Assembly: GCF_013343235.1 (NCBI RefSeq)
Contig: NZ_CP040094.1
Coordinates: 5,141,001-5,205,000 of the forward strand
DNA length: 64,000 nucleotides
DNA from: Nostoc sp. TCL240-02
GTDB taxonomy: Bacteria > Cyanobacteriota > Cyanobacteriia > Cyanobacteriales > Nostocaceae
Direction of reading: 5' to 3'
Part shown: in pieces, positions 41,066 through 51,401 of the stretch
Position numbering within the stretch: position 1 is the first letter of the stretch
Layout: every line of letters begins with the position of its first letter
The notes under the pieces: model-generated
Told to the model about the DNA's origin: nothing
Seen by the model: only the letters and a program-made list of their open reading frames with translations
Database searches by the model: none
Translations under genes and position numbers: made by a program

Positions 41066-44000
41066 TCACATTCCCGATGCCATAACCTGACCTCGTGAAA
41101 AATTATTCATCAATCTAGCTGCATCATCAATTGGGTTAGCAGTAGATACAGAGAGGCTTCGCGGCGTGTTAGCCAATGTGATAATCGCACTACTTAAAGC
41201 ATCCAACCTTTGCTCAATCCCCTGGTTCGCCATTTTGAGCGCATCTACAAACTGATTGCCTCCCCCCGATTCACGCGGTTGTATACCAGTTGATTTAAAA
41301 GCGTCGGCTGTTTTATCAATTGGGGGAATATCAATCTTCGTAGCAGATGGTAACTTCACCCCGGTGGAGGGCAGCTTTATTTCCTCTCGTTGTCGCTGGT
41401 AAGCATCAAACAAATTCTCTCCCGGCTTGAGTTTGAGTTCGGGCATCGGATTGAATTGAATTCTTTGAGGAGACTGAGAAAGCGCGAACTCGCTTGCGGA
41501 TCGGGTTCTCTCCTCAGCCTCGGACAAACTTATCGGCTTACCTGCTTTTTCCGAAGTTTCCACTAAATCCAATGCAGCACTGCGCCTACGTCTTTGCTCG
41601 CCAGCTTGAAAGTTTTGGGCTTCCGTCCCTTGGGTTACTTTCTGTTCTTGGGTTGCATTGGCGGCAATTTCAGGCTGATCGTTGAGGTTAGCTTGGGCGC
41701 TAGCTACGCGATCGTTGCTTAAATCAATTTGCTTGTTGGCAATAACTAAGTTAGTTTGTGCTGTTTCAATAGCAATAGGATCTTTTTTAGCTATGGCAAT
41801 TTTGAGCGTACCCTCAGCATCAGATTTAGCTTTTTGTGCTGCAAACTGCGCTGACTGGGCATCGTACAAAGCCATTTGAGCAGCAATTTTCTGACGCTTC
41901 AGGTCATTTTCTAACGCTTTGCGTTGAAACTCTTGCTCTGCCTTCATACTTAACTGCTTAATCCTGGCAATATTCTCCTCAATATCTTCTTTTTTCTCTT
42001 TAATTTGAAGCTCGTAATCCTCTGGGCTGTCTCCGCTACTGGCTTTTGTCACCGTAGCTGGGGTAACAGTCAATCCGTACTGCTGCCCAAAGCCCATCGC
42101 CTTGAGTTTAGCTTTAATAGCCGCTTTAGCCTGGGGTTTGAGGTTAGGATCTTTGAGTTTATCAACCAAGGACTGTGCGTCATCAGCATCGGCTTTTTGG
42201 TTTTCCAAGGGTGCAAGAGCAGCATCAGACAATGCCTTGCTTAAACTGCGGCGAGACTGTTCTAATCTACTGGTGCGTTCTAAACTTTGGTTATAAAGGT
42301 CAAGCTTTGATTTGGATTCATCAAGTTGAGAAGTTTGCTTTTTAAAGCGGTTTTCTTCAGCCTGCATAATCCGTTGAATGTTATGCTCTACGCTTTCTCT
42401 GTACTTCTCCTCAGCAGTGATTTTCAGGTCAACTAGTTGTCCAAGTGCAGCTGCTAATTCTTGCTGAAGTGAAAGCTCTGTTTCAGCAGCCTGCCTCGCA
42501 TCTTTTAATCCTTCTGCACGATCGCTCTTGTTTTGCTGAATCCGTTTTTTAATCAGAGCAATACCGTCAGTGGTAGACTTCTGCTCAATCTGATTTTGCT
42601 CTTGAGCGAACTGGTCTTGACCTTGTTGGGTCAACCCAGAACTTAAAAGCTTAACTCTTGCTTTTGTTGTGCTGTTAGTTCGGGTAAGAGCGATCGCAGC
42701 CTCAGCCTTTTTGTTGACAAATTCAATATCCTTGATGCGTCGTGCTATAACTGCCTGCTGTACAGCAAGGCGGTTTTCTGCTTCTTGTTTCTCAAGATTA
42801 GTTTGTTCTGTTTCCAATTCGCGCCGTTTCTCAGCGAACTTTTCAGCAGAAATTGCGCCTTGGTCGTGATATGTGCGGAGTGCGGCTAATTGCTGGTTGA
42901 GGTTCTTTTGTTGCGATCGCGTGCTGGCTAAACTGATCCTGGAAATTTTTTCAGAAGCGATTTCCTCGGTTATTAACCTTGCCGTTTGAGCATTCTTAAC
43001 GGCTGCAATCTTCTGGTTTTCAGCCTTTTGCATAGCGGCGCGAGAATTGGCGGCGCTGTCATCAATGCTGAACAAAGCATTGTCCTGCACAACTTGACCG
43101 CGCTTTGTTTTGGCATCAAGAGTAGCGGCTTGGGTTTCACTGAATTTAAGCTTAGATTCTTTCCCAGCTTTGAGCTGCTCTAAAATATTTTTATCAGCTT
43201 CTTCTGTTGTGTTTTTCAAGATGTCGTCAATTTTGGCAGCGCTGGAATCTGGTGTAAGTCCGAGCCGCTTTAGAGTTGCTTGGAAATCAGGCTTCGATGC
43301 CGCTTCATCATAAGTTTTTACAGCCGTTGCTGAATTCGCCTCGTCAATTTGAGCCGCTTTATATTCGTCGTCGGCATTCTTGAAGGCCAGTTGTCTAGTT
43401 GCGAGTTTGTTGCTGGAGAAACCAGCGATCGCGGTTTTTGTATTAGCTAATTTATTTTTCGCAAGGTTTTCTTTATTCTTTTCTTGACCTTCAGCAAGGA
43501 CTAGATTTAACCCTCGCAGTGCTTGAGTAAATGCCCTGATTGGGTCAACTCGGAATGAGGCTAGAGTTTCTTCTTGTTGAGCCTTAAATTCTTTGAGTGG
43601 AACTGCCGCTTCTTTTAGCTTTACTTTGAGTTTTTCTACTGCATCTACCCCTCCCAGTGCGCTAATTGCTTTGGGATCGTCAAGAGCCTCTAACAGTGAC
43701 TTAATGCTGTTAACATACTGGTCTGTTTTCGTCGAATCCAGCATCACAGGCTTGGCAATTTCTGCACGCTTATCATTAAGCTTTTTGATTTGCTCATCTT
43801 GAGCTTCTCGTTTTAGTCTGAATTCGGCAGGGATAGCCTTGCCCTTATCGGTGAAATCCCGTTTGATTTGAGCTTGAGTAATTTGGCGCTGCTGTTCGGC
43901 ATTTAAAAGCTCTGCATCAACTTTTGGTAATTGTCCTGTTTTACCAGTACCGTTTTTTACAGACTGCAATCGCACACCAGCAGCAGCCAGAAAATTCTTA

Positions 44001-47000
44001 GTTTCGTCTGAGATATCGTTAATATCTTTGATTGTTGTGTCTCGCTCTAGCTCTCCAAAAGTTTGCAGTTTGCTTGCTTTATTCAAAGCTATGGCTCCCC
44101 CCGGCACATAGCTAGCAGCTGCACCGGCCAGAAATGAAGTCACAGGGTTGCTTTTTATTTGCTGTGCATTGTTTCTGATGGGGTTAATTAAAAAATCATC
44201 TGCCAATTTGCCAAAGCCATTTGAAGATTCTGGCTTACTGGTTTTTTTGTATGCGTTTGCGGCTTCTTCTGCTGTTTTCTTGGCTGAAGCAGCTGCCTGA
44301 TTAAAAGATTTCACTAGGTCGGTATTGACGGCATCATTCAGCAGTTTAACAACTTCTAGTACTGCGAAAATACCAGCAGTCAACTTGACTGAGAAGGAGT
44401 TATTAATAGTACTAGCTAGCTGAGAAAAAGTACCTCCCAGCGTTACTCCAGCAGTTTTAGTAAGAATCAACTCTCCGATTATCGTCCATAAGGACTTACC
44501 TAAGTTGACAAGCAAAGTCGTAGAAACAGCAGCAATTATTATCGCTATTTCCTTGCCAACTTTAGCCACTTGCTCAAGAATGGCAGACAAAGCATTTAGC
44601 CCTGTAGTAGCAGCTGGTGATATCCCCTCACCAATGCCCTGCTGCAAGCTCAAGAAGGCATTCTCTACCCCAAAAATGGCACTTTGGGCGTTACCAGAGG
44701 CATCCTTGGCAGCATCTCCGAATTCCGACTGCAATTGCTTCGCAAATTTGGGCAAGAAATCCTGAGATAAAATGCTGCCGGTGTCCAAGAGGCGGGTGAA
44801 CTCTGCCTCAGTTACTCCCATAGAACGGGCAGCGATACCCATCGCACCCGGCAATCGCTCGCCTAGCTGCGAGTTACCAGACCAGCAGATTTTACCCGAT
44901 CTGCGAACATAAAGCGTAGTAAACGGAACCTCTATGCAAAATACTTCATCATCGAATTCAACCCATTCTAGACTTGATGGTTCTACTAGTACTTGAGCAT
45001 CAACGTCAAAGCCAGTTGAATAAAAATATGGTTGATTTTCTAAATCTTTAGCTTTAACTATCTTGAACTTAGTATCATTGGCAGTCCTTACAACCATGCG
45101 GTGGTCAGGAGTAACAAGTAAATCGATATCAGGTGAATTGACGCGAAGCATCAAGCCAGTGTATCGATACCTTACTGTCCGAATTGCTAATTGAAACTCA
45201 ATTTCTCCAGTCTCTAAATCTTGAGAAGCAAACAAATCGCGATCGCTTACTTCATCCCAACGAACCCATCCTCTATATGTCAGTACTTCAGTGCTGGAAT
45301 CGTAACACCGTAATTCTTCCGCCGAAACCTTCCCCTTAGAAATCATCTGGCTCAAAGCCAGAATCGCACCTTGAGTATTGTCAGCACTCAAGCTAAGTAC
45401 AGTGCTAGCTTGGGAAATCCCCGTAAATAATTCACGGGTTCCTTTGCCTTCTAGTGCAGAATTTCTTGATGCTGCTGCTAGTTGCACAAACCCTTTTGTC
45501 GAAGCTTCGAGAGGGACTTTCAAATCCTCAACAGTCTTTCTCACAAATGCCAAATTCTGAGCGCCCCCAGCAGTCCCCCCTGATGCGAAATTTAGGGCAG
45601 TTTTGAGGCGATCAAGTTCTACAAATGCTTTAAATGATTCCTGGGCAATGCTGCCAAAGAAATTCTGTGCCCACATCCCAATGCTGAATGCAAGAAAACC
45701 TTTAACCACACCGCCCAAGCTTTTGACAAGTCCGATCGCTCCGCCGGCTCCAACGCCAATAGATTCCAGGAATCCTTGGCTTGGCAGAGGTCTGCCGATC
45801 GCATCGTAAACTTTCTCAAGTTGACTGGTTAATCTATCAAGTTGCTTGACTTGTTTCTCGGTCAAATCACCTGGAGTTTCTAGGATTTTAGCTATCCCCT
45901 TGGTGGCTGCGCGGGACTGTCTAGCTAGTTTCTGATACTGCTTCTGCTCAACTTTATCCCCCCTAGCACCTGCATCAATTGCACTTGTTTCTAGGCTGGG
46001 TGCGATCGCAGTGTCTATTTCTATTGCTAATTGCGCCGCCCGTCTTTTCACCCGCTTGACAAGACTGTTATCAAGAGATTTGAAAATATCCTTGATGCCT
46101 TGGAGTATTGAGGGGCTTTTTCCTGTTTCGCCCAAACTATTGACGCGATCGGGTAGTATTTCTGGGGCTAACCCCTCCATCCCATACTTGCGTTCTAATT
46201 TGGCAGATAGTTTAGCTCTTTGCCTTATTGTTTCACGCTGCCTATCTATTTTTTCAGGGTCAAATTTATCATCTAATGCCTGATTCTGTTTGGCTTTTTC
46301 CGCTTCTAGGTCATCATATATTTTGATGATTCGGTCGTATTCTTTGAGCTTTGAAGAGATATTTTTTGTTTGGTCTTTTTGAATATCGGTGACTATTTTT
46401 AATAGTTCGCCTGCATCAATAACTTTATTAAAAAGCTCCTGGATCTTGATAGGTAAACCAAATTTCGGATCAATGCTCTGTGGTGGGGGTGGGGTTGGAA
46501 GTCCCGATCTCGCCTTGCTACCAATGGGTAAATTAAATCCTGGCGGCGGCGGTGGAGTTGGCAGTAAAGATTTACCAATTGGCAGATTGAATCCAGTTGG
46601 TGGGGAAGGTAGCCTTGACTTACCTATTTTTAAGGATTCTTTAGCACCTCGATCAATAACCTTAGAGACTGCGCCTTCTACCAGATTTGTACCTTGTGTA
46701 ATCCCAAGCGCCAAGCCCTCGGTGATAAACTTACCAATGCGCTCAAACACTTTGGATGGCGATCTAATTTCAGCTTGGTTTTTGGCTGCCCCTTCAATCC
46801 CAACCATTACCTGCTGAATTTCTTTGATAGGCTTTTTAGCAGTGCTACTGATCCCGGTTCCGATCGCACTTACTAAATTCGCTCCTAAGCCCTCTCCCAT
46901 CGCTGCCGTTTCAGTCTGATCAACATCACCTAGTGAAACTTTCGATTGATGAGAAATGTTTTTAAGTTGACTTCTAACTCCTCCTAAAGACTTGCTTTGT

Positions 47001-50000
47001 GCGGGAGTTAGCTGATTCTCACTACTTAATTGTTTTGCGATCGCCTCTTGTTCAGCCGATGCTTTTATTATCGACTCAAGCGCTAAACGTCTATCACTGA
47101 CATCTAAATCTTGAGCAATTATTAGGGCATCAGCAAGTGACTTTCTTGCTTTTTTGAGTTCACTGATAGCTTTTGGAGCGTCAAGCGATGGATTTACATT
47201 ACCTTTAGTGTTGGATTTTGATAAAAATTTATCTGGTGTAAGCTGACTTATTTTTTGGGCTATCTGCTCTCTACCATCTGCGGTTCCACCACCTGAACTA
47301 ATCTCATTTAATAAAAGCTCTTTATTTGTATATTTGGTATCAATCCCCATGCGTCGTGCTAAATCCTTCACACCCTTGGCGTTGAGATTTGAAGCGGCGA
47401 ATTTTCGCACATCAGCACTTGTTTTAAAATCTAGTCCTGGATTGTTAGTAGTTAAAGGCAATTCAGTTTTGGGTGAATCCCAGATATCGTAGTTTGACTT
47501 AATTGGCGATATTTTTTCTACTGAGGTAAGCTTCTTCTTCTCTAATTCACTCTGTAATGCTGCCTGTTCCTTCTCAATGGCAGACATTGATGATGCAAGA
47601 GTACTTCTAATCGATTCTTGTAAAGCAATTATTTCTTCAGTAGGTAAGACATGAAGCTCAGATCGCGCCTTGTCCAACAACGGCTTAAGGTCAGAAAATC
47701 CTTTTTGCAAGATTGCCCGTTGACGAGCTAGAGATTCTTTCCCTACCTCCCCTTCTTTATCTATACTTATGCCAGACGATAGCGCATCTTGTTGGACTTT
47801 GGTGTAATTCGGAGCTACGGAACTTTCTATGCTTTTATATTGGCTCACCGCAAGTGGAGCGCCCCTGCCAAACTCTGTTTCAAAGTTGTGAATTGCCCGT
47901 TTTTTCTCTGTCCGTTTCACTACCTCTGGTGAGAGTCTTAAGTCACCTATGTAAGCATTCGTTTCTAAAGTTCTTGATAAATCTCGTGATTGTCCGTGAT
48001 TTTTTTCTGCATCTTCAAATCGAGTCGAGCCTTCAATTCGCCCACCTTCAATCCTTAGCTCCTCTGCTGTTGGCTGTATATTCCGAACAGAGTCAGCCGC
48101 ATCTATCTGAGTTTTTTTGCCGAAACCATAATCAATCGCGTGGATTATTTCATGGGTAAGAGTGGATATATCGAGCGATGTTAAACTTCCAGACTGCGCT
48201 CTAGAGAATAATTCATTGCTTACCGATACTTGATTTTTTGTAGGATCGTATAACCCTGAGTAGCCTAGTTCTTGTTGAGTACCAGATGCTTTAAGTTGCG
48301 GGATGTCACGCGATTTAACCTTAATACCTGCATACAAATTGGCTACGTCTTTAACAATTTCTCTGTATTCTCGTGGTAGCTCAGTCTCGGAGCGGTTGTT
48401 TGCTATATTTCTTTTTATTTCCTGCTCTTTCCTTTTGCCCTGCTCCCTTTGCAGTATTGCCCCTTCACTGTAGTATTCTTTCTGTTCTTGCACTACGGAT
48501 TTGGGCTTTTGTGGCGCAATTTCATTAAGATTGCCAACCTTGACTACTTCCTGCGACGCTTCCCTGAAAAGAGTAGGAATCGCTTGGGTTAATCGAGTTT
48601 GTAATTCTTGAATATTTTTAACTAATGCAGCATTACCATTAGCTAACTTTTGATTTAATTTTTCAATTTCCTTGGCAGGATCGGCAAGTTCAAGCTTGTA
48701 CAACTCCAACGCTTTGTTTGCAGTAGCAGAGCGCTTTTTGAGTTTTACTATCTCGCCAGCACTAGTTTCAGGATTAACTAAAGCCTGCTCTAAATTTGTC
48801 TTAGCACTTGTCGTCAGCCCCTCTAGTTTTTGCAGCTTTTTCTGACGAATAGGTTCTGGAGTGTTAGCGTTGATTTTAGTGTTTTTCTGAGCATTAGCGA
48901 CTGCTTTTTGTCCAGACACTAATTGCTCAAAGACATCTATGCCTTTTAATATTTCTGTGGTTTGACTTGATAAATCTTTTTCAACTCCTAACTCAGCTAA
49001 TATCCTGACTTGCTTGTTAAGCTTTTCTAGATAAGCACTTTTAGCTTTCTTGAGTCCTTCAATCTCCTTTATATCAGAAGCTATTTCGGCATTAGCGATC
49101 GCAAGAATTTCTGAGAGTTTAGCAATTTCTTTTTTTGCTGCCAACTCAAATACTGCTCTTTTTTGAAGCTCTTCCTTTGAAGTAGCTTTAGGAAGAAGAC
49201 TAAATTTATCCTGAGTCGCCTTGGCTTTTGATAATGAAGATTGAATTTCTTCTAGCTTGACAACTTTTTCGGGCAAAGATTTTGTTTTTTTTGCCTGCTC
49301 TAATTTGGCTTTATTCTCTGCAATATTTTTGTCAGCAGAGGCTCTGATGTCTTCCCTTTTTTTAAGTTCGTCTTCTGAGTTTGTCGCTGGAAGTTTATCT
49401 AGCTTAAATTTTGTGAATTCATTTTTAGCGATCGCTAGCTCAATCTGCTTGATTTCTTTAGCTTTTTGGGCTACTGGCTTTTCTTTCTCGGCAAGCGTTG
49501 AATTGATTTTTTCTACAGATCCTTTTTGTTCCAGAATCGAGATAAACTCATCACTAGCTGCGGCTTTAGCTTTTTTACGAGATTTAGATCGAGTAGCAAT
49601 TGATTCAAAATTAGCGTTGTATGAAGCAGATGCTCTTTCTTCATCCGTTGCCAATGACTTGACAGCTTTTTGAGGCGATAAATTAATGCTGTACAGTTCA
49701 AGAGTTCTTTGCAATAACTCAAGCTGTTTAACTACAGCCCCACCGATGGGATTGTTTTTAATTACCTCAACGATCGCCTCTTGCGCCTTGGGAATAGCCT
49801 GCAATGATTTCTCTACAGCCTTTTGAGAGATTAACTCCAACGAGCCGATATTAGCTCCTAAAGTTGATTGGAAGGCTTTAGTTACCCCAGCACCCAACTG
49901 AAGCCCCAAAGGTGTGCCAATACCTTCAAACGCACCCCTGAGTGTAGCTGCCAATGGAACGGTGATTAATGAACCCAATCCACCAAAGATAGCTCCCAAA

Positions 50001-50770
50001 AAACTAGCTTTGGGCTTGGCTTTTTGAAATCCATCTTCTATAGATTTAGTTATATTTTTGGCAAAGTCGCCCGGCTTTTCTACTGGTGATACAGGCGCTT
50101 GTACCTTGACTTTTCCACTGATACCACTAGCATCAACATCTAAATTAATCTTAATTTTAGAGTTTTTAAAATAGCCCTCAACTTTATTGACAACACCCTT
50201 CAATTTAGATTCATCAACTGAATCCAGACCCTGCATCAACCCCGCGATCGCATACTTACCAATATCCCGAAATACCTTTGACGGCGACTGAATCCCCAAT
50301 TGCTTGTTGACCGACTTGACCATCGAATCAATGGCAGATTTACCCGCGCCCTCAACCCCTGAGAACCCTTGAGTAAAGCCCTCGGCAGCATACTTACCAA
50401 TTTGCTCAAACTGCTGCTTTACTTTTGCCTCATCAACTTTAACGTCAACTGCAACCGGAGAAATCTTTGATAGCCGCCGCAACTTTTCTTGGAAATCTTT
50501 AACATTGGGCGCTAAGTCAATTTTGATGGGGTCAATGCTAGTCGATAGTTTCTTGATCTGCTGGTCAAAGCGGCTAGTATCTATCTCAAGGGGAATGAAT
50601 ATGGGTTGTTGCGATCGCAACCCCTTGATTTGTCGTTCAAAGTCTTTGGTGTCAAGCTTGATGCGATACGCTATTTGACCAGTGTCTTGAGACTGCAACT
50701 TCTTCAAGTCGCTGTCAAATTGGGAACGATCCAGGTTTAATTTAATTGAAGCGGAACCAAGAGTACCCAT
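41066..50770 (-). CDS. Phage tail tape-measure protein with embedded mini-intein
   Basis: This 3234-residue precursor (3089 after intein removal) sets tail length and is ejected with the DNA. N-terminal repeats (FDSDLKKLQ, FERQIKGLR, FDQQIKKLS), several copies of SPSKVF..IGKY...GL..G, long coiled coils and a hydrophobic GVGAGGAIGLVKSLGG...FLAFSIG region match large tape measures. The extein sequence around the intein reads GKVSAEELR / SQLGERLPGAMGIAARSMGV, a conserved tape-measure motif. A metallopeptidase-like HEIIH motif is at residues 873-877. It begins MGTLGSASIKLNLDRSQF at 50770. The two tail genes upstream (51448 and 51930) and the order fit a siphophage or myophage tail module. Confidence 0.92.
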   Translation of the reverse strand: MGTLGSASIKLNLDRSQFDSDLKKLQSQDTGQIAYRIKLDTKDFERQIKGLRSQQPIFIPLEIDTSRFDQQIKKLSTSIDPIKIDLAPNVKDFQEKLRRLSKISPVAVDVKVDEAKVKQQFEQIGKYAAEGFTQGFSGVEGAGKSAIDSMVKSVNKQLGIQSPSKVFRDIGKYAIAGLMQGLDSVDESKLKGVVNKVEGYFKNSKIKINLDVDASGISGKVKVQAPVSPVEKPGDFAKNITKSIEDGFQKAKPKASFLGAIFGGLGSLITVPLAATLRGAFEGIGTPLGLQLGAGVTKAFQSTLGANIGSLELISQKAVEKSLQAIPKAQEAIVEVIKNNPIGGAVVKQLELLQRTLELYSINLSPQKAVKSLATDEERASASYNANFESIATRSKSRKKAKAAASDEFISILEQKGSVEKINSTLAEKEKPVAQKAKEIKQIELAIAKNEFTKFKLDKLPATNSEDELKKREDIRASADKNIAENKAKLEQAKKTKSLPEKVVKLEEIQSSLSKAKATQDKFSLLPKATSKEELQKRAVFELAAKKEIAKLSEILAIANAEIASDIKEIEGLKKAKSAYLEKLNKQVRILAELGVEKDLSSQTTEILKGIDVFEQLVSGQKAVANAQKNTKINANTPEPIRQKKLQKLEGLTTSAKTNLEQALVNPETSAGEIVKLKKRSATANKALELYKLELADPAKEIEKLNQKLANGNAALVKNIQELQTRLTQAIPTLFREASQEVVKVGNLNEIAPQKPKSVVQEQKEYYSEGAILQREQGKRKEQEIKRNIANNRSETELPREYREIVKDVANLYAGIKVKSRDIPQLKASGTQQELGYSGLYDPTKNQVSVSNELFSRAQSGSLTSLDISTLTHEIIHAIDYGFGKKTQIDAADSVRNIQPTAEELRIEGGRIEGSTRFEDAEKNHGQSRDLSRTLETNAYIGDLRLSPEVVKRTEKKRAIHNFETEFGRGAPLAVSQYKSIESSVAPNYTKVQQDALSSGISIDKEGEVGKESLARQRAILQKGFSDLKPLLDKARSELHVLPTEEIIALQESIRSTLASSMSAIEKEQAALQSELEKKKLTSVEKISPIKSNYDIWDSPKTELPLTTNNPGLDFKTSADVRKFAASNLNAKGVKDLARRMGIDTKYTNKELLLNEISSGGGTADGREQIAQKISQLTPDKFLSKSNTKGNVNPSLDAPKAISELKKARKSLADALIIAQDLDVSDRRLALESIIKASAEQEAIAKQLSSENQLTPAQSKSLGGVRSQLKNISHQSKVSLGDVDQTETAAMGEGLGANLVSAIGTGISSTAKKPIKEIQQVMVGIEGAAKNQAEIRSPSKVFERIGKFITEGLALGITQGTNLVEGAVSKVIDRGAKESLKIGKSRLPSPPTGFNLPIGKSLLPTPPPPPGFNLPIGSKARSGLPTPPPPQSIDPKFGLPIKIQELFNKVIDAGELLKIVTDIQKDQTKNISSKLKEYDRIIKIYDDLEAEKAKQNQALDDKFDPEKIDRQRETIRQRAKLSAKLERKYGMEGLAPEILPDRVNSLGETGKSPSILQGIKDIFKSLDNSLVKRVKRRAAQLAIEIDTAIAPSLETSAIDAGARGDKVEQKQYQKLARQSRAATKGIAKILETPGDLTEKQVKQLDRLTSQLEKVYDAIGRPLPSQGFLESIGVGAGGAIGLVKSLGGVVKGFLAFSIGMWAQNFFGSIAQESFKAFVELDRLKTALNFASGGTAGGAQNLAFVRKTVEDLKVPLEASTKGFVQLAAASRNSALEGKGTRELFTGISQASTVLSLSADNTQGAILALSQMISKGKVSAEELRCYDSSTEVLTYRGWVRWDEVSDRDLFASQDLETGEIEFQLAIRTVRYRYTGLMLRVNSPDIDLLVTPDHRMVVRTANDTKFKIVKAKDLENQPYFYSTGFDVDAQVLVEPSSLEWVEFDDEVFCIEVPFTTLYVRRSGKICWSGNSQLGERLPGAMGIAARSMGVTEAEFTRLLDTGSILSQDFLPKFAKQLQSEFGDAAKDASGNAQSAIFGVENAFLSLQQGIGEGISPAATTGLNALSAILEQVAKVGKEIAIIIAAVSTTLLVNLGKSLWTIIGELILTKTAGVTLGGTFSQLASTINNSFSVKLTAGIFAVLEVVKLLNDAVNTDLVKSFNQAAASAKKTAEEAANAYKKTSKPESSNGFGKLADDFLINPIRNNAQQIKSNPVTSFLAGAAASYVPGGAIALNKASKLQTFGELERDTTIKDINDISDETKNFLAAAGVRLQSVKNGTGKTGQLPKVDAELLNAEQQRQITQAQIKRDFTDKGKAIPAEFRLKREAQDEQIKKLNDKRAEIAKPVMLDSTKTDQYVNSIKSLLEALDDPKAISALGGVDAVEKLKVKLKEAAVPLKEFKAQQEETLASFRVDPIRAFTQALRGLNLVLAEGQEKNKENLAKNKLANTKTAIAGFSSNKLATRQLAFKNADDEYKAAQIDEANSATAVKTYDEAASKPDFQATLKRLGLTPDSSAAKIDDILKNTTEEADKNILEQLKAGKESKLKFSETQAATLDAKTKRGQVVQDNALFSIDDSAANSRAAMQKAENQKIAAVKNAQTARLITEEIASEKISRISLASTRSQQKNLNQQLAALRTYHDQGAISAEKFAEKRRELETEQTNLEKQEAENRLAVQQAVIARRIKDIEFVNKKAEAAIALTRTNSTTKARVKLLSSGLTQQGQDQFAQEQNQIEQKSTTDGIALIKKRIQQNKSDRAEGLKDARQAAETELSLQQELAAALGQLVDLKITAEEKYRESVEHNIQRIMQAEENRFKKQTSQLDESKSKLDLYNQSLERTSRLEQSRRSLSKALSDAALAPLENQKADADDAQSLVDKLKDPNLKPQAKAAIKAKLKAMGFGQQYGLTVTPATVTKASSGDSPEDYELQIKEKKEDIEENIARIKQLSMKAEQEFQRKALENDLKRQKIAAQMALYDAQSAQFAAQKAKSDAEGTLKIAIAKKDPIAIETAQTNLVIANKQIDLSNDRVASAQANLNDQPEIAANATQEQKVTQGTEAQNFQAGEQRRRRSAALDLVETSEKAGKPISLSEAEERTRSASEFALSQSPQRIQFNPMPELKLKPGENLFDAYQRQREEIKLPSTGVKLPSATKIDIPPIDKTADAFKSTGIQPRESGGGNQFVDALKMANQGIEQRLDALSSAIITLANTPRSLSVSTANPIDDAARLMNNFSRGQVMASGM
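44873..45307 (-). other. Mini-intein coding segment in the tape-measure gene
   Basis: This 145-residue insertion is in frame. It begins with Cys (CYDSSTEVLTYRGW, block A), has block B (LLVTPDHRMVV with the T..H pair), block F (VFCIEVPFTTLYVRRSG) and ends in CWSGN followed by Ser, the +1 nucleophile. The penultimate residue is Gly rather than the usual His, as in some phage inteins. Length leaves no room for a homing endonuclease. It should self-splice and join ELR to SQLGE. Confidence 0.9.
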
Positions 50771-50907
50771 GATTGCGATCGCATTACATCAAACAATGGA
50801 TTCCCTTATTCCCCTAAATAAGTCATGCAGCCCCAATCAATTGTTGATTTCGATAACAAGACGGCAAAGAGCTTTCATTGTTATCAAATCGACTCATTAT
50901 CGATAAT

Positions 50908-50921
50908 TGAAAAATTTTTCA
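50908..50921. repeat. 14-bp palindrome TGAAAAATTTTTCA, copy 8
   Basis: Exact copy 137 bp upstream of the tape-measure start. It overlaps the stop of the remnant at 50919. Confidence 0.85.
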
Positions 50922-51020
50922 TGAGGTAATTGCAAACTCCCCATCCAGTAACCACGCCTCACCCAACTCTGGAACCTTCACAACTCCCCCACTAGTCTCA
51001 ACCTCTCCGAAGCGGAGCCG
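50919..51020 (-). pseudogene. Remnant of the 3' end of the tail gene at 51448
   Basis: In one minus-strand frame, the segment reads ETSGGVVKVPELGEAWLLDG, almost the same as the C-terminus of the protein at 51448 (ATSGGVVKVPALGEAWVLDG). Only about 28 codons remain. It lies between the tape-measure start and the intact gene, so a short duplication followed by an insertion is likely. Confidence 0.7.
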
Positions 51021-51077
51021 AGGGTTCCCCTGATCGTTAAGACGGTAAAATACGAATAACCTCGTAAAATTATTAAC

Positions 51078-51371
51078 ATGGAAAATAAATTCGCGGCAAT
51101 ACGAGAATCGCTCGGATCCAATCTAGAAATATCGCAAAAAGAATTACTAGTAGAAGAATTCCTCAAATCCAATCCAGAGATATCACAAAAAGAATTACTG
51201 CTAGAAGTCTTTCCCGAAATAGTAGATGCGATGAATGAACTCTTAATCAATATGGCAGTTGAAAGTTTTGCTGAAACTTGCTCAAAGAAAGAAACAGGAG
51301 CAATGGCTTGCTATGCACCACAATTGACGAAAGAAAGACTATTAAATCCGTACAATAGCTGTTGTGAATAA
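51078..51371 (+). CDS. Hypothetical protein inserted in the tail operon
   Basis: This 97-residue rightward frame has an internal repeat (SNLEISQKELLVEEF then SNPEISQKELLLEVF) and a Cys-containing end. It has a TAAAAT-like -10 close upstream but no clear ribosome-binding site. It is bounded by palindrome copies 8 and 9 and by a remnant of the neighbouring gene, all consistent with a small moron inserted between tail genes. The opposite strand frame is less convincing. Confidence 0.5.
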   Translation: MENKFAAIRESLGSNLEISQKELLVEEFLKSNPEISQKELLLEVFPEIVDAMNELLINMAVESFAETCSKKETGAMACYAPQLTKERLLNPYNSCCE

Positions 51372-51401
51372 TACTAAGTGCAGAGTGGTAGCACTACCTC
51401 A

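Noticed and set aside
50978..51250. Leftward 90-residue frame overlapping the + strand gene at 51078.
   Set aside because: Only its last codons overlap the tail-gene remnant in another frame, and composition is Ser/Asn-biased with no motif.
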